From an uncultured Clostridia bacterium (GTDB lineage Bacteria > Bacillota > Clostridia > Christensenellales > Aristaeellaceae), in the NCBI GenBank assembly GCA_934631985.1, contig CAKTYE010000020.1, forward strand, positions 1 to 35,718: 35,718 bases of DNA. Direction: 5' to 3'. Made by a program: the position numbers and the translations under genes. Positions 23,748-31,457 of the stretch are shown here, one piece after another; position 1 is the first letter of the stretch, and each line of letters opens with the position of its first letter. The notes under the pieces are model-generated. The model saw nothing but the letters and a program-made list of their open reading frames with translations, ran no database searches and had not been told where the DNA came from.

Positions 23748-24785
23748 ATGCAACGGGAAAGCAATGTACAAACGCTGAATTGGGCGGATAAGACCATGAG
23801 TGTGCTTCGGCTGCAGCAGCTGGAGGCATGTGAAAAGCGGCTGTCCGCCTGCCTGAGCTTCGGCTTGTTTTCCGGCTGTGACGATCTGCGGGTGGAGGAG
23901 CTGTGGGCGACCTCTTACGAGGCCCGGGAGCAGCGCGTGCAGACCATGCTGCACACCACGCAGGGCTTGCAGGAAAACGTCCTTGCCCAGCTTCCGCAGG
24001 AGGCGGCGCTTTTGTCCATGCAGGAATATGTGCTGGTGGACCGGATGCTGATGTTCGACGGGGAAGCAGAGCTGCTGGATGTGGAGGAGGCCGGGGCAGC
24101 GGAATCACTGCTTAAGCGCATGTGGTGCCATTTGCGTCAGCAGGATGACCGCTTCATTCTATGCCTGCCGGAAAAGCTGCGGGAGCCACTGACAGCGGTA
24201 ATGGATACGCCTGCCTTTGAAAAGACGCGGGCGCTGGTGTCCCGCTTTGACGCAACCATTCGCGGGCTGCTGTATATCGGCGGGTTCCTGCATTATGAGC
24301 AGCCCCTGCGGCATTTGCTTGCGGAGGTGCTGGGGGGCGATGTGTGCCAGACGAAGCTGGCGATGCGCTTCCTCCGTGCGTCTTATGATTATTTCTATGA
24401 CGAGCAGGGCGCAATGATTCTGTTGCACCCGGGGCTGGCGGAGCCGGAGCGCGTGATCCGCGCGGTGGGTGTGCGGGAAATGAGCTTCGAAATGGATGAG
24501 GACATGCTGTTGGGGGCCATCGCAGGCGTTCTGCCTGAGGAAGTCCCGCTGGGCGACATGATGTTCGGCCTGCTGCGCGGCGCGGTTCGCCCGGAGATCA
24601 CCGAGGAGGAGGCCGTTGATGACCTGCGCATGCTGGCAAAGCAGGGAGTCTCGCTGGCGGAGATGAACGAGGTGCTTGCATCGCTGCTGACGGTGATGCC
24701 TACGCGGGACATGCTGGAGGGCGTGAGGCTGATCTATCAGCAGACGCCCCGGTGGGCCCTGATGAAATCGGCGGTGATGCACTGA
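23748..24785 (+). CDS. Conserved-looking protein of unknown function
   Basis: A 345-residue soluble protein that I do not recognise. It has no signal peptide or membrane segment. It is mostly helical by composition, rich in Leu, Glu and Ala, with cysteines at about residues 28, 35 and 44 and no spaced metal motif. GGGGAGG precedes the ATG. It starts 43 bases after ilvE and its stop codon overlaps the start of the RluA gene by one base (TGATG), so it is translated together with that gene. That coupling and codon use like its neighbours make it a real gene; a role linked to RNA modification or to ilvE would be a guess. Confidence 0.8.
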   Translation: MQRESNVQTLNWADKTMSVLRLQQLEACEKRLSACLSFGLFSGCDDLRVEELWATSYEAREQRVQTMLHTTQGLQENVLAQLPQEAALLSMQEYVLVDRMLMFDGEAELLDVEEAGAAESLLKRMWCHLRQQDDRFILCLPEKLREPLTAVMDTPAFEKTRALVSRFDATIRGLLYIGGFLHYEQPLRHLLAEVLGGDVCQTKLAMRFLRASYDYFYDEQGAMILLHPGLAEPERVIRAVGVREMSFEMDEDMLLGAIAGVLPEEVPLGDMMFGLLRGAVRPEITEEEAVDDLRMLAKQGVSLAEMNEVLASLLTVMPTRDMLEGVRLIYQQTPRWALMKSAVMH

Positions 24786-25648
24786 TGGCATGCTATGAAT
24801 CAAAGATCGACTTGGCGCTTGCGGGGCTGCGAATGGACGCAGCCCTTCGGCGTACCTTCCCGGAGCTTCCGTCCTGGATGCTTCGGGATGCTTTTGCCCA
24901 TCGGGATGTGAAGCTGGACGGCAGGCGTGTGAAGCCCGACATGCGGGTGATGGGCGGCGAAACGGTACAGGTGTATGTGATGGAGCAGGCGCCTGCGCTG
25001 GACGTAGCGTTTGAGGACGCAGACGTGCTGCTGGTGAACAAGCGTCCGGGTATTTCCGTCACTGAGGATGCGGGCGGCGGCACGACGCTGACAGACTTGG
25101 CGGCGCGTTATGCACAGCAAAAGGACCCGGCGGCATGGCTGCCGCAGCCGGTGCATCGGCTGGATAACCAGACCAGCGGGCTGCTGCTTTTTGCCAAGAA
25201 CCCGGAAGCACAGGAAGTGCTGGAAGAAGCCTTTCGGCTTCGGCTGCCGGAAAAGGAGTATACCTGCCTGGTGCGCGGCACAATGAAGCCGCCCAAGGCT
25301 CTGTGCCGTGCCTGGCTGAAAAAGGACGCGGACGCAGCCCGGGTAACGATCTTCGACCATGAGGTACCGGGCAGCAAGCCCATTGCGACGGCCTATGAAG
25401 CGCTGGAAAACGGGCCTGTCAGCCGGGTACGGGTGGAGCTGCTTACCGGGCGTACACATCAGATTCGGGCGCATATGGCTTCGCTGGGGCATCCGCTGCT
25501 GGGAGATGACGTGTATGGAGACCGTGCGTTCAACCGGGCGCAAAAGGCACGCCGCCTGATGCTGTGCGCGACCCGCTTGACCCTGCACACGGATGGCAAG
25601 CTCCCAGCTCTGGAAGGCAGGACGTTTGAGATCCCCTGCCCATTTTGA
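24785..25648 (+). CDS. RluA-family pseudouridine synthase
   Basis: A 287-residue RNA-modifying enzyme. Residues about 1-65 form an S4-like RNA-binding domain; the catalytic domain has HRLDNQTSGLLLF with the nucleophile Asp127, EYTCLVRG, and the late motif LLTGRTHQIRAHMASLGHPLLGD. It converts uridine to pseudouridine in 23S rRNA or tRNA; the exact position cannot be told (RluD/RluC-like). The start at 24785 overlaps the stop of the previous gene; an earlier start would lie inside that gene. Part of the ilvE-to-plsC gene run. Confidence 0.93.
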   Translation: MACYESKIDLALAGLRMDAALRRTFPELPSWMLRDAFAHRDVKLDGRRVKPDMRVMGGETVQVYVMEQAPALDVAFEDADVLLVNKRPGISVTEDAGGGTTLTDLAARYAQQKDPAAWLPQPVHRLDNQTSGLLLFAKNPEAQEVLEEAFRLRLPEKEYTCLVRGTMKPPKALCRAWLKKDADAARVTIFDHEVPGSKPIATAYEALENGPVSRVRVELLTGRTHQIRAHMASLGHPLLGDDVYGDRAFNRAQKARRLMLCATRLTLHTDGKLPALEGRTFEIPCPF

Positions 25649-25666
25649 AAAACGAGGATGAAAACG

Positions 25667-26500
25667 ATGATTCGTCTGATTGCCATGGATATGGATGGAA
25701 CGCTGCTGGAGGACCCGCGGAAGGGCCTGCCTCCACGAAATGCAGAAGCGCTGCGCAGGGCGCAGGCACAGGGCGTGGCCCTTGCCATTTGCAGTGGACG
25801 CACCACGGAGGACGCCAGCTACTTTGCTTCGGACGCGGGGCTGGAAATGCACATTCTGGGCCTGAACGGCGGCTACTGCCTGGATCGTCCCCATGGAAAG
25901 TGCATGGCGAATCATGTGATCAATGCAGCTACTGTGCAGGCGCTGCTTGCCATGCTGAACGCACTGCCCAAGCTGGAATACGGTGTGTTCAGCGGCGAGG
26001 ACATCGTGCTGAATTATACCCGCACACCTGAGCAGATGAAGCTGCCCATCTGGGGAACGTATTTGGGCCGCAGCGGCAAGACATTCCTGAATGATGGCGG
26101 CGTGGGGCTGGAGCTGGTGCTGGATCGTGGCGTGAACAAGCTGGTGGTGATCGACAAGGCCGGGACGGGCGTACTGCCCCCCCTGCGGCAGCGTATTGCC
26201 GCAGAGCTGCCGGAGTTGGAGGTATCCAGCAGCTGGGTGGACAATATTGAGATCATGCCCCGCGGCGTGAACAAGGGAACGGCAGTGACAGAGCTTGCGC
26301 AGCAGTTGGGCGTCCCGCTGGCGGAGGTCATGACGCTGGGGGATAACGACAACGACATTCCTATGTTGACCTGTGCAGGCTATGGCGTTGCCATGGAGAA
26401 TGCTACGCCCGGCGCAAGCGCGGCGGCGAAGTATCACACGGCCCGCTACGATGCTTACGGCGTGGCGGAAGCCATCGAAAAATATGTATTGAAGGCATAA
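25667..26500 (+). CDS. Cof-type HAD-IIB phosphatase
   Basis: A 277-residue hydrolase. Motif I is AMDMDGTLL (Asp8, Asp10), motif II ICSGRT, motif III Lys in GVNKGTAV, and motif IV LGDNDNDIPML, with the C2B cap in between. The family (Cof, YidA, YbiV) acts on sugar phosphates, flavin or PLP-type phosphates; specificity unknown. Two starts are possible: ATG 25658 has GAGG touching it, while ATG 25667 has GAGG at normal distance and gives the standard N-terminus, so 25667 is preferred. It follows the RluA gene by 18 bases. Confidence 0.9.
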   Translation: MIRLIAMDMDGTLLEDPRKGLPPRNAEALRRAQAQGVALAICSGRTTEDASYFASDAGLEMHILGLNGGYCLDRPHGKCMANHVINAATVQALLAMLNALPKLEYGVFSGEDIVLNYTRTPEQMKLPIWGTYLGRSGKTFLNDGGVGLELVLDRGVNKLVVIDKAGTGVLPPLRQRIAAELPELEVSSSWVDNIEIMPRGVNKGTAVTELAQQLGVPLAEVMTLGDNDNDIPMLTCAGYGVAMENATPGASAAAKYHTARYDAYGVAEAIEKYVLKA

Positions 26501-26503
26501 GCG

Positions 26504-27148
26504 ATGTTGGAGCGTATCGGCAAGGGCTTGCAGCGGGGCTTGGACTGTCTCATTCGCTGGCTACTGATGGGCTTGATCCGTCTGGCGTTTCGCCCGCAGA
26601 TTTACTATGCGTCGGAAAAGGCACGGAAGGAAGCGCTGAGCAGACCCATGCTGGTCATCAGCAACCATGTACGCGGCATGGACGGCGCGGTCATCGCCAC
26701 GCTGTTTCCGGGGAAAATGATCCATGGCATGAGTGCAAAGGACTTCATGGACAAAAAGCCCCTGGGGTGGCTGCTGCGCCAGCTGGGCTGCTTCCCGGTG
26801 GATCGTCAGCATGCGTCGCTGGACTGGCTGCGCACTGGGCGGCGCATTTTGACGGTGGACAAGCAGCATGTTTACATGTGCCCTGAAGGAAAGTGCAATT
26901 TTCAAAAGCAGATGCAGCCCTATAAGCCGGGTGCAGCGATGCTGGCTTCGGTGGCGAAGGTGCCGGTGCTGCCGATTTATCACAATGGGGAATACAATTA
27001 TGTGTTCGGCAAGCGCTTTCGCTGCATGGTGGGGGAGCCGATCGTGCTGCCGGAGGGTGCGCTGAACACCGAGGAGCTAGCGCAGGAGACTCATCGCATG
27101 GAGCAGGAGATGCTTAAGCTGCGGGACATGCTGGCGGAAAAATCCTGA
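26504..27148 (+). CDS. plsC: 1-acyl-sn-glycerol-3-phosphate acyltransferase (PlsC-like)
   Basis: A 214-residue membrane-associated acyltransferase. The catalytic motif HxxxxD is NHVRGMD (His55, Asp60), motif II-like residues follow in CFPVDRQ, and the acceptor-phosphate motif is CPEGKCN (126-132) in place of the usual EGTRS. A hydrophobic helix at about 17-30 anchors it. It would make phosphatidic acid from lysophosphatidic acid in phospholipid synthesis; the changed motif III leaves other acyl acceptors possible. It starts 4 bases after the Cof gene, so the two are coupled. The ribosome site GAAGG is inside the previous gene. Confidence 0.8.
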   Translation: MLERIGKGLQRGLDCLIRWLLMGLIRLAFRPQIYYASEKARKEALSRPMLVISNHVRGMDGAVIATLFPGKMIHGMSAKDFMDKKPLGWLLRQLGCFPVDRQHASLDWLRTGRRILTVDKQHVYMCPEGKCNFQKQMQPYKPGAAMLASVAKVPVLPIYHNGEYNYVFGKRFRCMVGEPIVLPEGALNTEELAQETHRMEQEMLKLRDMLAEKS

Positions 27149-27154
27149 ACCACC

Positions 27155-27183
27155 TATACAAAACGGCAAATTTCGTGTACAAT
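27155..27183 (+). promoter_or_regulatory. Promoter of deoD
   Basis: TATACA (27155-27160), 17-bp spacer, TACAAT (27178-27183), 46 bp before the start codon. Confidence 0.55.
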
Positions 27184-27228
27184 TGGTTTAAGGAAATCAC
27201 ATTCACATTTTGAAGGGAGCAATGTTTT

Positions 27229-27936
27229 ATGGCGAACATTCCTACGCCCCACATCAGCGCGAAGTTGGGAGATTTTGCGCGGACGGTGCTGATGCCCGGT
27301 GATCCGCTGCGGGCGAAGTTCATTGCGGAGCATTTTCTGGAAAACCCCGTGCTGGTGAACAATGTGCGCGGTGTGCAGGGCTACACGGGTGAGTACCACG
27401 GCAAGCGCGTGTCGGTGATGGCTTCCGGCATGGGCATGCCCTCCATCGGTATCTACTCCTATGAGCTGTTCAATTTCTACAATGTGGAGAACATCATTCG
27501 CATTGGTTCTGCGGGCATGCTGTCCCAGGACCTGAAGCTGCGCGACATCGTGGCGGGCATGAGCTGCTACACCAATTCGAACTTTGGCGTGCAGTATGGC
27601 TTCCAGGGGAATATCGGCCCCTGCTGCTCCTGGACGCTGCTGAAGGCCGCCATGGAAGCGGGCGAACGTCTGGGGCAGGTTCCTGTTCCCGGCCCCATCT
27701 ATTCCAGCGATGTGTTCTACGATGAGTCCAACAACAGCGCTGCGCTGGAAAAGCTGGGTGTGCTGGCGGTGGAGATGGAGGCGGCTGCGCTGTACCTGAA
27801 CGCGGCCCGTGCGGGCAAGAACGCCCTGTGCCTCTGCACCATTTCCGACAACCCCAAGACCGGCGAGGAGCTGTCCTCCGAGGAGCGTCAAAACACCTTC
27901 ACAAAGATGATGGAGATCGCCCTGGAGATTGCATAA
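27229..27936 (+). CDS. deoD: Purine nucleoside phosphorylase, DeoD type
   Basis: A 235-residue hexameric enzyme that splits purine nucleosides with phosphate in purine salvage. Family motifs: MPGDPLRAKFIAE (phosphate Arg), NNVRGVQGYTG, ASGMGMPSIGIYSYEL, RIGSAG, and VEMEAAALY with the ribose-binding Glu. The catalytic acid Asp is in ISDNPKTGEE, with the supporting Arg in the following ERQ. The sequence follows E. coli DeoD almost throughout, with its first residues (PHISA) intact. GAAGGGAGC precedes the ATG. It has its own promoter and is followed by hairpin element 27954-28051. Confidence 0.96.
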   Translation: MANIPTPHISAKLGDFARTVLMPGDPLRAKFIAEHFLENPVLVNNVRGVQGYTGEYHGKRVSVMASGMGMPSIGIYSYELFNFYNVENIIRIGSAGMLSQDLKLRDIVAGMSCYTNSNFGVQYGFQGNIGPCCSWTLLKAAMEAGERLGQVPVPGPIYSSDVFYDESNNSAALEKLGVLAVEMEAAALYLNAARAGKNALCLCTISDNPKTGEELSSEERQNTFTKMMEIALEIA

Positions 27937-27953
27937 AGGGATGTTAGAGTATT

Positions 27954-28051
27954 GCGAGGGAGGCTGCTTCTGAGTTAGGGTAACACCGCACCATGTCAGG
28001 GCACGGTGTTACCCGAAAAGCCCCTCCCTCGCGCTCCCTCCCGAAGACCAT
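27954..28051. repeat. Hairpin-forming repeat element, left copy
   Basis: A nested hairpin: outer 10-bp stem GCGAGGGAGG (27954-27963) with its complement at 28023-28032, inner 11-bp stem GGGTAACACCG (27978-27988) with 28004-28014. Positions 28023-28051 are an exact reverse complement of 29818-29846 (29 of 29). Positions 27957-27973 also match the thrS terminator arm at 14893-14909. There is no T-tract, so it is not a simple terminator. The gap continues with a terminator at 28092-28149. Confidence 0.85.
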
Positions 28052-28091
28052 GGTGGGAAAAAGAAAGCGGAGGGGTGCAATAGACGGGTGG

Positions 28092-28149
28092 GTCGATAAG
28101 CAGAGGAGACGCGCAGAAGGCGCGGATGCCTGCTGATCGACTCTTTTTT
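28092..28149 (+). terminator. Terminator between deoD and the second sigma operon
   Basis: GTCGAT and AGCAG pair with CTGCT and ATCGAC around a branched or GC-rich interior; TCTTTTTT follows. It lies 155 bases after deoD, so the deoD transcript would carry the whole hairpin element as a long 3' tail. Confidence 0.75.
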
Positions 28150-28156
28150 ATTTCCC

Positions 28157-28186
28157 TTGACATTTTGTGGAAGGCATGCGTCTTAT
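28157..28186 (+). promoter_or_regulatory. Probable promoter of the second sigma operon
   Basis: TTGACA (28157-28162), 18-bp spacer, TCTTAT (28181-28186). An overlapping TATAAG at 28184-28189 would have a spacer of 21 bp. The first is preferred. Confidence 0.45.
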
Positions 28187-28219
28187 AAGTGTCATGACAA
28201 AAGGGGAAAGGTGAGAAGC

Positions 28220-28693
28220 ATGGAACAGGAGAAGCTGGGTCAGGCCATTTGGGACATGCGGGTGAACATGCTGCGGCTTGCCATGAGCATCACAGGCAAC
28301 AGCCATGATGCGGAGGACGCGGTCTCCACAGCGATGCTGAAAGCCTGCCAGCGGGCAGACACGCTGAAGGAGCCGGAAAAGCTGCGCCCGTGGCTGCTGA
28401 CCATCACGGCGCGGTGCTGCTATGACCTGTTGCGCAAGCGCAGGCGCGAGTATCCCGTGGCTGAGGTGCAGGCGCCGCAGCCTCCGGTGCTGATCGGCGC
28501 TGAAACCGTGTACGAGACCCTGCTTGAGCTTCCGCCGCCCTTGGCACAAGTGCTGACCCTGTATTACTACGAAGGCTTTGCAACCAAAGAGATCGCGGAG
28601 GTGCTGCATGTGTCGCGCCCCACGGTGTCCATGCGGCTCATTCGCGGCAGAAAAATGCTTGCGGAGCTGTTAAAGGGAGGCAATGACGCATGA
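28220..28693 (+). CDS. ECF-type RNA polymerase sigma factor (second)
   Basis: A 157-residue group IV sigma factor. Region 2 includes LAMSITGNSHDAEDAVSTAM (about 20-39) and LRPWLLTITARCCYDLLRKRR; region 4 includes LPPPLAQVLTLYYYEGFATKEIAEVLHVSRPTVSMRL as the helix-turn-helix. It is only distantly similar to the first sigma factor of the window. AAAGGTGAG precedes ATG 28220. The end overlaps the next gene by 4 bases (ATGA at 28690). The pair is bounded on both sides by the inverted 29-bp repeats. Confidence 0.92.
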   Translation: MEQEKLGQAIWDMRVNMLRLAMSITGNSHDAEDAVSTAMLKACQRADTLKEPEKLRPWLLTITARCCYDLLRKRRREYPVAEVQAPQPPVLIGAETVYETLLELPPPLAQVLTLYYYEGFATKEIAEVLHVSRPTVSMRLIRGRKMLAELLKGGNDA

Positions 28694-29706
28694 AAAAACG
28701 TGCATTTGACAACATGATCCGCGAACGGATCAAGCAGGAGCAATTCGAAGTGCCGGTTAAGACGGAGCATGTGCTTTGGAACGCGCTGTATCGACCGAGA
28801 AGGCAGGCGCACAGTGCGCAGCCCCGGCGCAAAAAGCACGGAGCGGCGGTAGCCTGGGCAGGCGTCTGTGCGGCGCTGGCGTTTGCCCTTGTACTGGCGC
28901 TGCCGAACATGACCTCGCATCCGGATAAGACCACCACGCCCCTGGCGCAGGGAACAGGCGCGGAGGACGGCCTGGGCCATGGCGCAAACGGTTCGGAGAA
29001 GGCCTTGACGGCAACGGCGATGCCAACGCATACGTTTACGCCGACAGCATTTCCCAGCGCCACACCAGAGCAGGCGATGACCCCAGAACCGACAGAAGTG
29101 GCGATGGTGCTTCCGACAGCAACCGCAACGCCCACATCCACACCTACACCCACGCCGATCACTGCAGAGACGGCAACGGCGGTGAACTGGGCAAGCCCCA
29201 CGCCTGAAGCAATGCAGCAGGCGCGGTCAACGCCCACACCGCGGGTAAACGTCACGCCTGCATCAACGCCCACGCCGCAGCCCGAGGAGAACGCGGCACC
29301 CACGAACAATGTGCTGCGGATGCAGTGGGATCAGCTGGGAGAACCGAATCTGTTCCATCTGGATCAGATGACCAAGGAAATGGACTGGATCAGCTTTGAG
29401 CTTCGCATAGAAAGCTGCTTCAACGACAGGCTGCTGGTGTTTGAAACAATGGTTGAGAAGGATGCGCCCAGCGTGCTGGAGGAAGAAAGCGGTGAACAGC
29501 TGATATTCATTGGCGAACTTCCGAACAATGGAGAGCTGACGAGCAGCGTTGTCATGGGTCGCGGAAAAGAGCTGCGCATTGTGCTGGTGCTGCCGACAAC
29601 GGACAGCGAGCTGAACATTCGGGATACCGAAACGGTTCGCACCATGGAAAACGTGGCGGAAATCGCACTTGACCCGGAAACGGGTACTGTGACCTGGCTA
29701 AGGTAA
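28690..29706 (+). CDS. Membrane-anchored anti-sigma-like protein with Thr/Pro-rich stalk
   Basis: A 338-residue single-pass protein. About 48 cytoplasmic residues with a basic stretch (RRKKH) come first, then a transmembrane helix at about 52-72. A long low-complexity stalk of Thr, Pro and Ala (about 105-205, many TPTP and TATA units) leads to an external domain of about 130 residues ending in GTVTWLR. The topology and the coupling to the sigma gene suggest an anti-sigma factor that senses a surface signal through a wall-spanning stalk. No zinc (HxxxCxxC) motif is visible in the inner part. The outer domain is not recognised and does not match that of the first anti-sigma protein by eye. Confidence 0.65.
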   Translation: MKKRAFDNMIRERIKQEQFEVPVKTEHVLWNALYRPRRQAHSAQPRRKKHGAAVAWAGVCAALAFALVLALPNMTSHPDKTTTPLAQGTGAEDGLGHGANGSEKALTATAMPTHTFTPTAFPSATPEQAMTPEPTEVAMVLPTATATPTSTPTPTPITAETATAVNWASPTPEAMQQARSTPTPRVNVTPASTPTPQPEENAAPTNNVLRMQWDQLGEPNLFHLDQMTKEMDWISFELRIESCFNDRLLVFETMVEKDAPSVLEEESGEQLIFIGELPNNGELTSSVVMGRGKELRIVLVLPTTDSELNIRDTETVRTMENVAEIALDPETGTVTWLR

Positions 29707-29709
29707 ACC

Positions 29710-29755
29710 AAAATGCCCCTTCGTGCTTTGACAGCATCGAAGGGGCATTTTGCAG
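29710..29755 (+). terminator. Terminator of the second sigma operon
   Basis: A 14-bp perfect stem (AAAATGCCCCTTCG with its complement) with further GC/CA pairing inside the loop; the 3' arm ends in TTTT. The A-rich left arm makes it symmetrical, so it may work both ways. Confidence 0.85.
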
Positions 29756-29817
29756 CAAAAACAGACTGCAGCAAGACCCAGGGTGTCTATGTAAGGCGAC
29801 CAAGTAAAACTATTTGT

Positions 29818-29877
29818 ATGGTCTTCGGGAGGGAGCGCGAGGGAGGTGCTTCTGGCACAGAAGCAACCTCCCTCACA
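29818..29877. repeat. Hairpin-forming repeat element, right copy
   Basis: Positions 29818-29846 are the exact reverse complement of 28023-28051. The element continues into a hairpin: GAGGGAGG, T, GCTTCTG, loop, CAGAAGC, AA, CCTCCCTC (29839-29877). It has the same base and a different interior compared with the left copy. It lies 12 bases beyond the stop codon of the deacetylase gene and may end or protect that transcript. Confidence 0.85.
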
Positions 29878-29889
29878 GTACTCCTCTTG

Positions 29890-31272
29890 TTACTTCTTCT
29901 TTCCCAAATTGCTTCTGTCTACGCTGTTTTCGCCGGGGCGCACGGACCAGTAAACAACGCTGGGCTCCAGCGTCACACCGTAAGCGGCGGCAAGCTCGTC
30001 CACCGTGACGAACATGAAGCCACGGTCGGTCATGTATTCACCCCACAGGGGAATAGACTGGTGCAGATACTTGCCGGTGTCGTGGCACAGCACAATGTCG
30101 CCTTCCTTCACCTTGTCGCGGAAGGTGTGGAAAATGGCCTTGGGCTGTTTGCCGGTGTAATCGTAGGTGTCCACGCTCCACTGAATGATGGGCAGGGGCA
30201 TCCCGGCTTCCACCCACGGCGGGTAGGTGCCGCCCGGCGCACGGAACAGCTTCGCCTGCTCGCCAACCAGCTTCAGCGTCCATTCGGCGCTCTTGTCCAG
30301 CTGCTTCAAACGGCTGGACTTTTTCTTCAGTGCATAGCCGCTGACATGCCCGAAGGTGTGCGTGGCGAAAATCTGGTTCTGGTCGTATTGCTTTTGCAGC
30401 ACATAGCCGTAACGGTCCAACTGCTTGCCAACGGTGAAGTAGGTCACGCGAATGCCGTACTTGCGGAAGTTTTCCAGCGCCTTGCTGGACGCATAGTCCT
30501 TCGGGCCGTCGTCGCAGGTCACGGCAACCATCTTCCAGCGGCTGTTATCCGTGGCGGCAGCGCCAACCTCCGTCATCATGCCTGCAAACTGCGGATAGAA
30601 AAAGCGCACATGGGTCAGCGTCACCTTGCCGGGAATCACCGCACTGGCGGCATAATGCAGCGTCAGCTCCATGCCGCTGAGGGTGAAATCAGCGCTTTCC
30701 AGCGCCTCGCGAGTGCAGAGGGCTTCAATGGCTTCGCTGTCCCGGGGATCGTCCGGGAAAATCTCATTCATGTGGGTGCGCACACCCTCCGCCAGAATAT
30801 CCCAGGCCTCGCTGTCCTCTGCAAAAAGATCGGTCAGCTTGAGCTGCGCACCCGTCTCCAGATCCCAGGTGCGGCTGGTGAAAGCCGTGGAAAGCTGCTC
30901 CTCCCGGAAGCTGATGCGGGCAATGGTCAGCGTGCTGAGATACTTTTCACCTGTGCGGTAGTAGACCGTATCAATGTTCAGCGCACTGCCGCGCTTGCCC
31001 TTCTTGCGGGGATCAAGCTGTAAGGTGGGGGTCAGCTCGTCATCGTAAGCATCCACCAGTGCGCGAAGCTCCGCATTCACCTGCGCATTGGTGGTGGTCA
31101 CATATTCCTTGTAGACGTAGGCTTTGCCGTCCTCTACCTTGCGCTCGTTTTCCTCCACGGTGATCTTGAAGATCTCCGGCAGCGCGTCATACTTTTCTGT
31201 ATCTGCTGTCTCCGCACAGGCGCAGCCAAAGCAGAGCGCCAGCACCAGCAGCGCAGCCAACAACCGTTTCAT
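29890..31272 (-). CDS. Exported polysaccharide deacetylase (NodB domain) with N-terminal DUF4163/RsiV-like domain
   Basis: A 460-residue secreted enzyme. The signal peptide covers about residues 1-20 (ends ACA-E). Residues about 30-230 resemble the DUF3298/DUF4163 domains of PdaC and RsiV. The NodB domain has motif 1 TCDDGP, motif 2 THTFGH (metal His pair), motif 3 RAPGGTYPP, motif 4 WSVDTYDY and motif 5 LCHDTG, so all catalytic parts are there. It would remove acetyl groups from peptidoglycan sugars, giving lysozyme resistance or, in spores, cortex muramic lactam. AGGGAGG is before the ATG. It has its own promoter at 31323-31351. Confidence 0.9.
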   Translation of the reverse strand: MKRLLAALLVLALCFGCACAETADTEKYDALPEIFKITVEENERKVEDGKAYVYKEYVTTTNAQVNAELRALVDAYDDELTPTLQLDPRKKGKRGSALNIDTVYYRTGEKYLSTLTIARISFREEQLSTAFTSRTWDLETGAQLKLTDLFAEDSEAWDILAEGVRTHMNEIFPDDPRDSEAIEALCTREALESADFTLSGMELTLHYAASAVIPGKVTLTHVRFFYPQFAGMMTEVGAAATDNSRWKMVAVTCDDGPKDYASSKALENFRKYGIRVTYFTVGKQLDRYGYVLQKQYDQNQIFATHTFGHVSGYALKKKSSRLKQLDKSAEWTLKLVGEQAKLFRAPGGTYPPWVEAGMPLPIIQWSVDTYDYTGKQPKAIFHTFRDKVKEGDIVLCHDTGKYLHQSIPLWGEYMTDRGFMFVTVDELAAAYGVTLEPSVVYWSVRPGENSVDRSNLGKKK

Positions 31273-31322
31273 CCTTTTTCATCCTCCCTTGGAACGGACG
31301 GCTTTCGCACCCATTCGTCCTT

Positions 31323-31351
31323 ATTTTACCATAGCGGCTGCACGGTTGCAA
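31323..31351 (-). promoter_or_regulatory. Promoter of the polysaccharide deacetylase gene
   Basis: Minus strand: TTGCAA (31351-31346), 17-bp spacer, TAAAAT (31328-31323). Confidence 0.6.
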
Positions 31352-31374
31352 CGGCACGAGCGAAACAAAAATAC

Positions 31375-31404
31375 TGGTCAAACTAAGGAAGAATGTGCTA
31401 TAAT
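31375..31404 (+). promoter_or_regulatory. Promoter of the cytidylate-kinase-like gene
   Basis: TGGTCA (31375-31380), 18-bp spacer, perfect TATAAT (31399-31404). The -35 box is weak. Confidence 0.5.
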
Positions 31405-31457
31405 GAATCATCCCCCGAAACAGGGACGAGAAAAGGTAAGAAAGCGAGGAATGACCT

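Noticed and set aside
29010..29300. Repeated Thr/Pro codons (ACGCCCACACC-like units) as a tandem repeat or CRISPR
   Set aside because: The units are irregular and in frame with the anti-sigma-like gene; they encode the low-complexity stalk and have no spacer structure.
28052..29817. Invertible (phase-variable) cassette between the 29-bp inverted repeats
   Set aside because: The promoter and terminator of the sigma operon both lie inside the segment, so inversion would not switch its expression, and no recombinase gene is adjacent. It remains testable by comparing strains.
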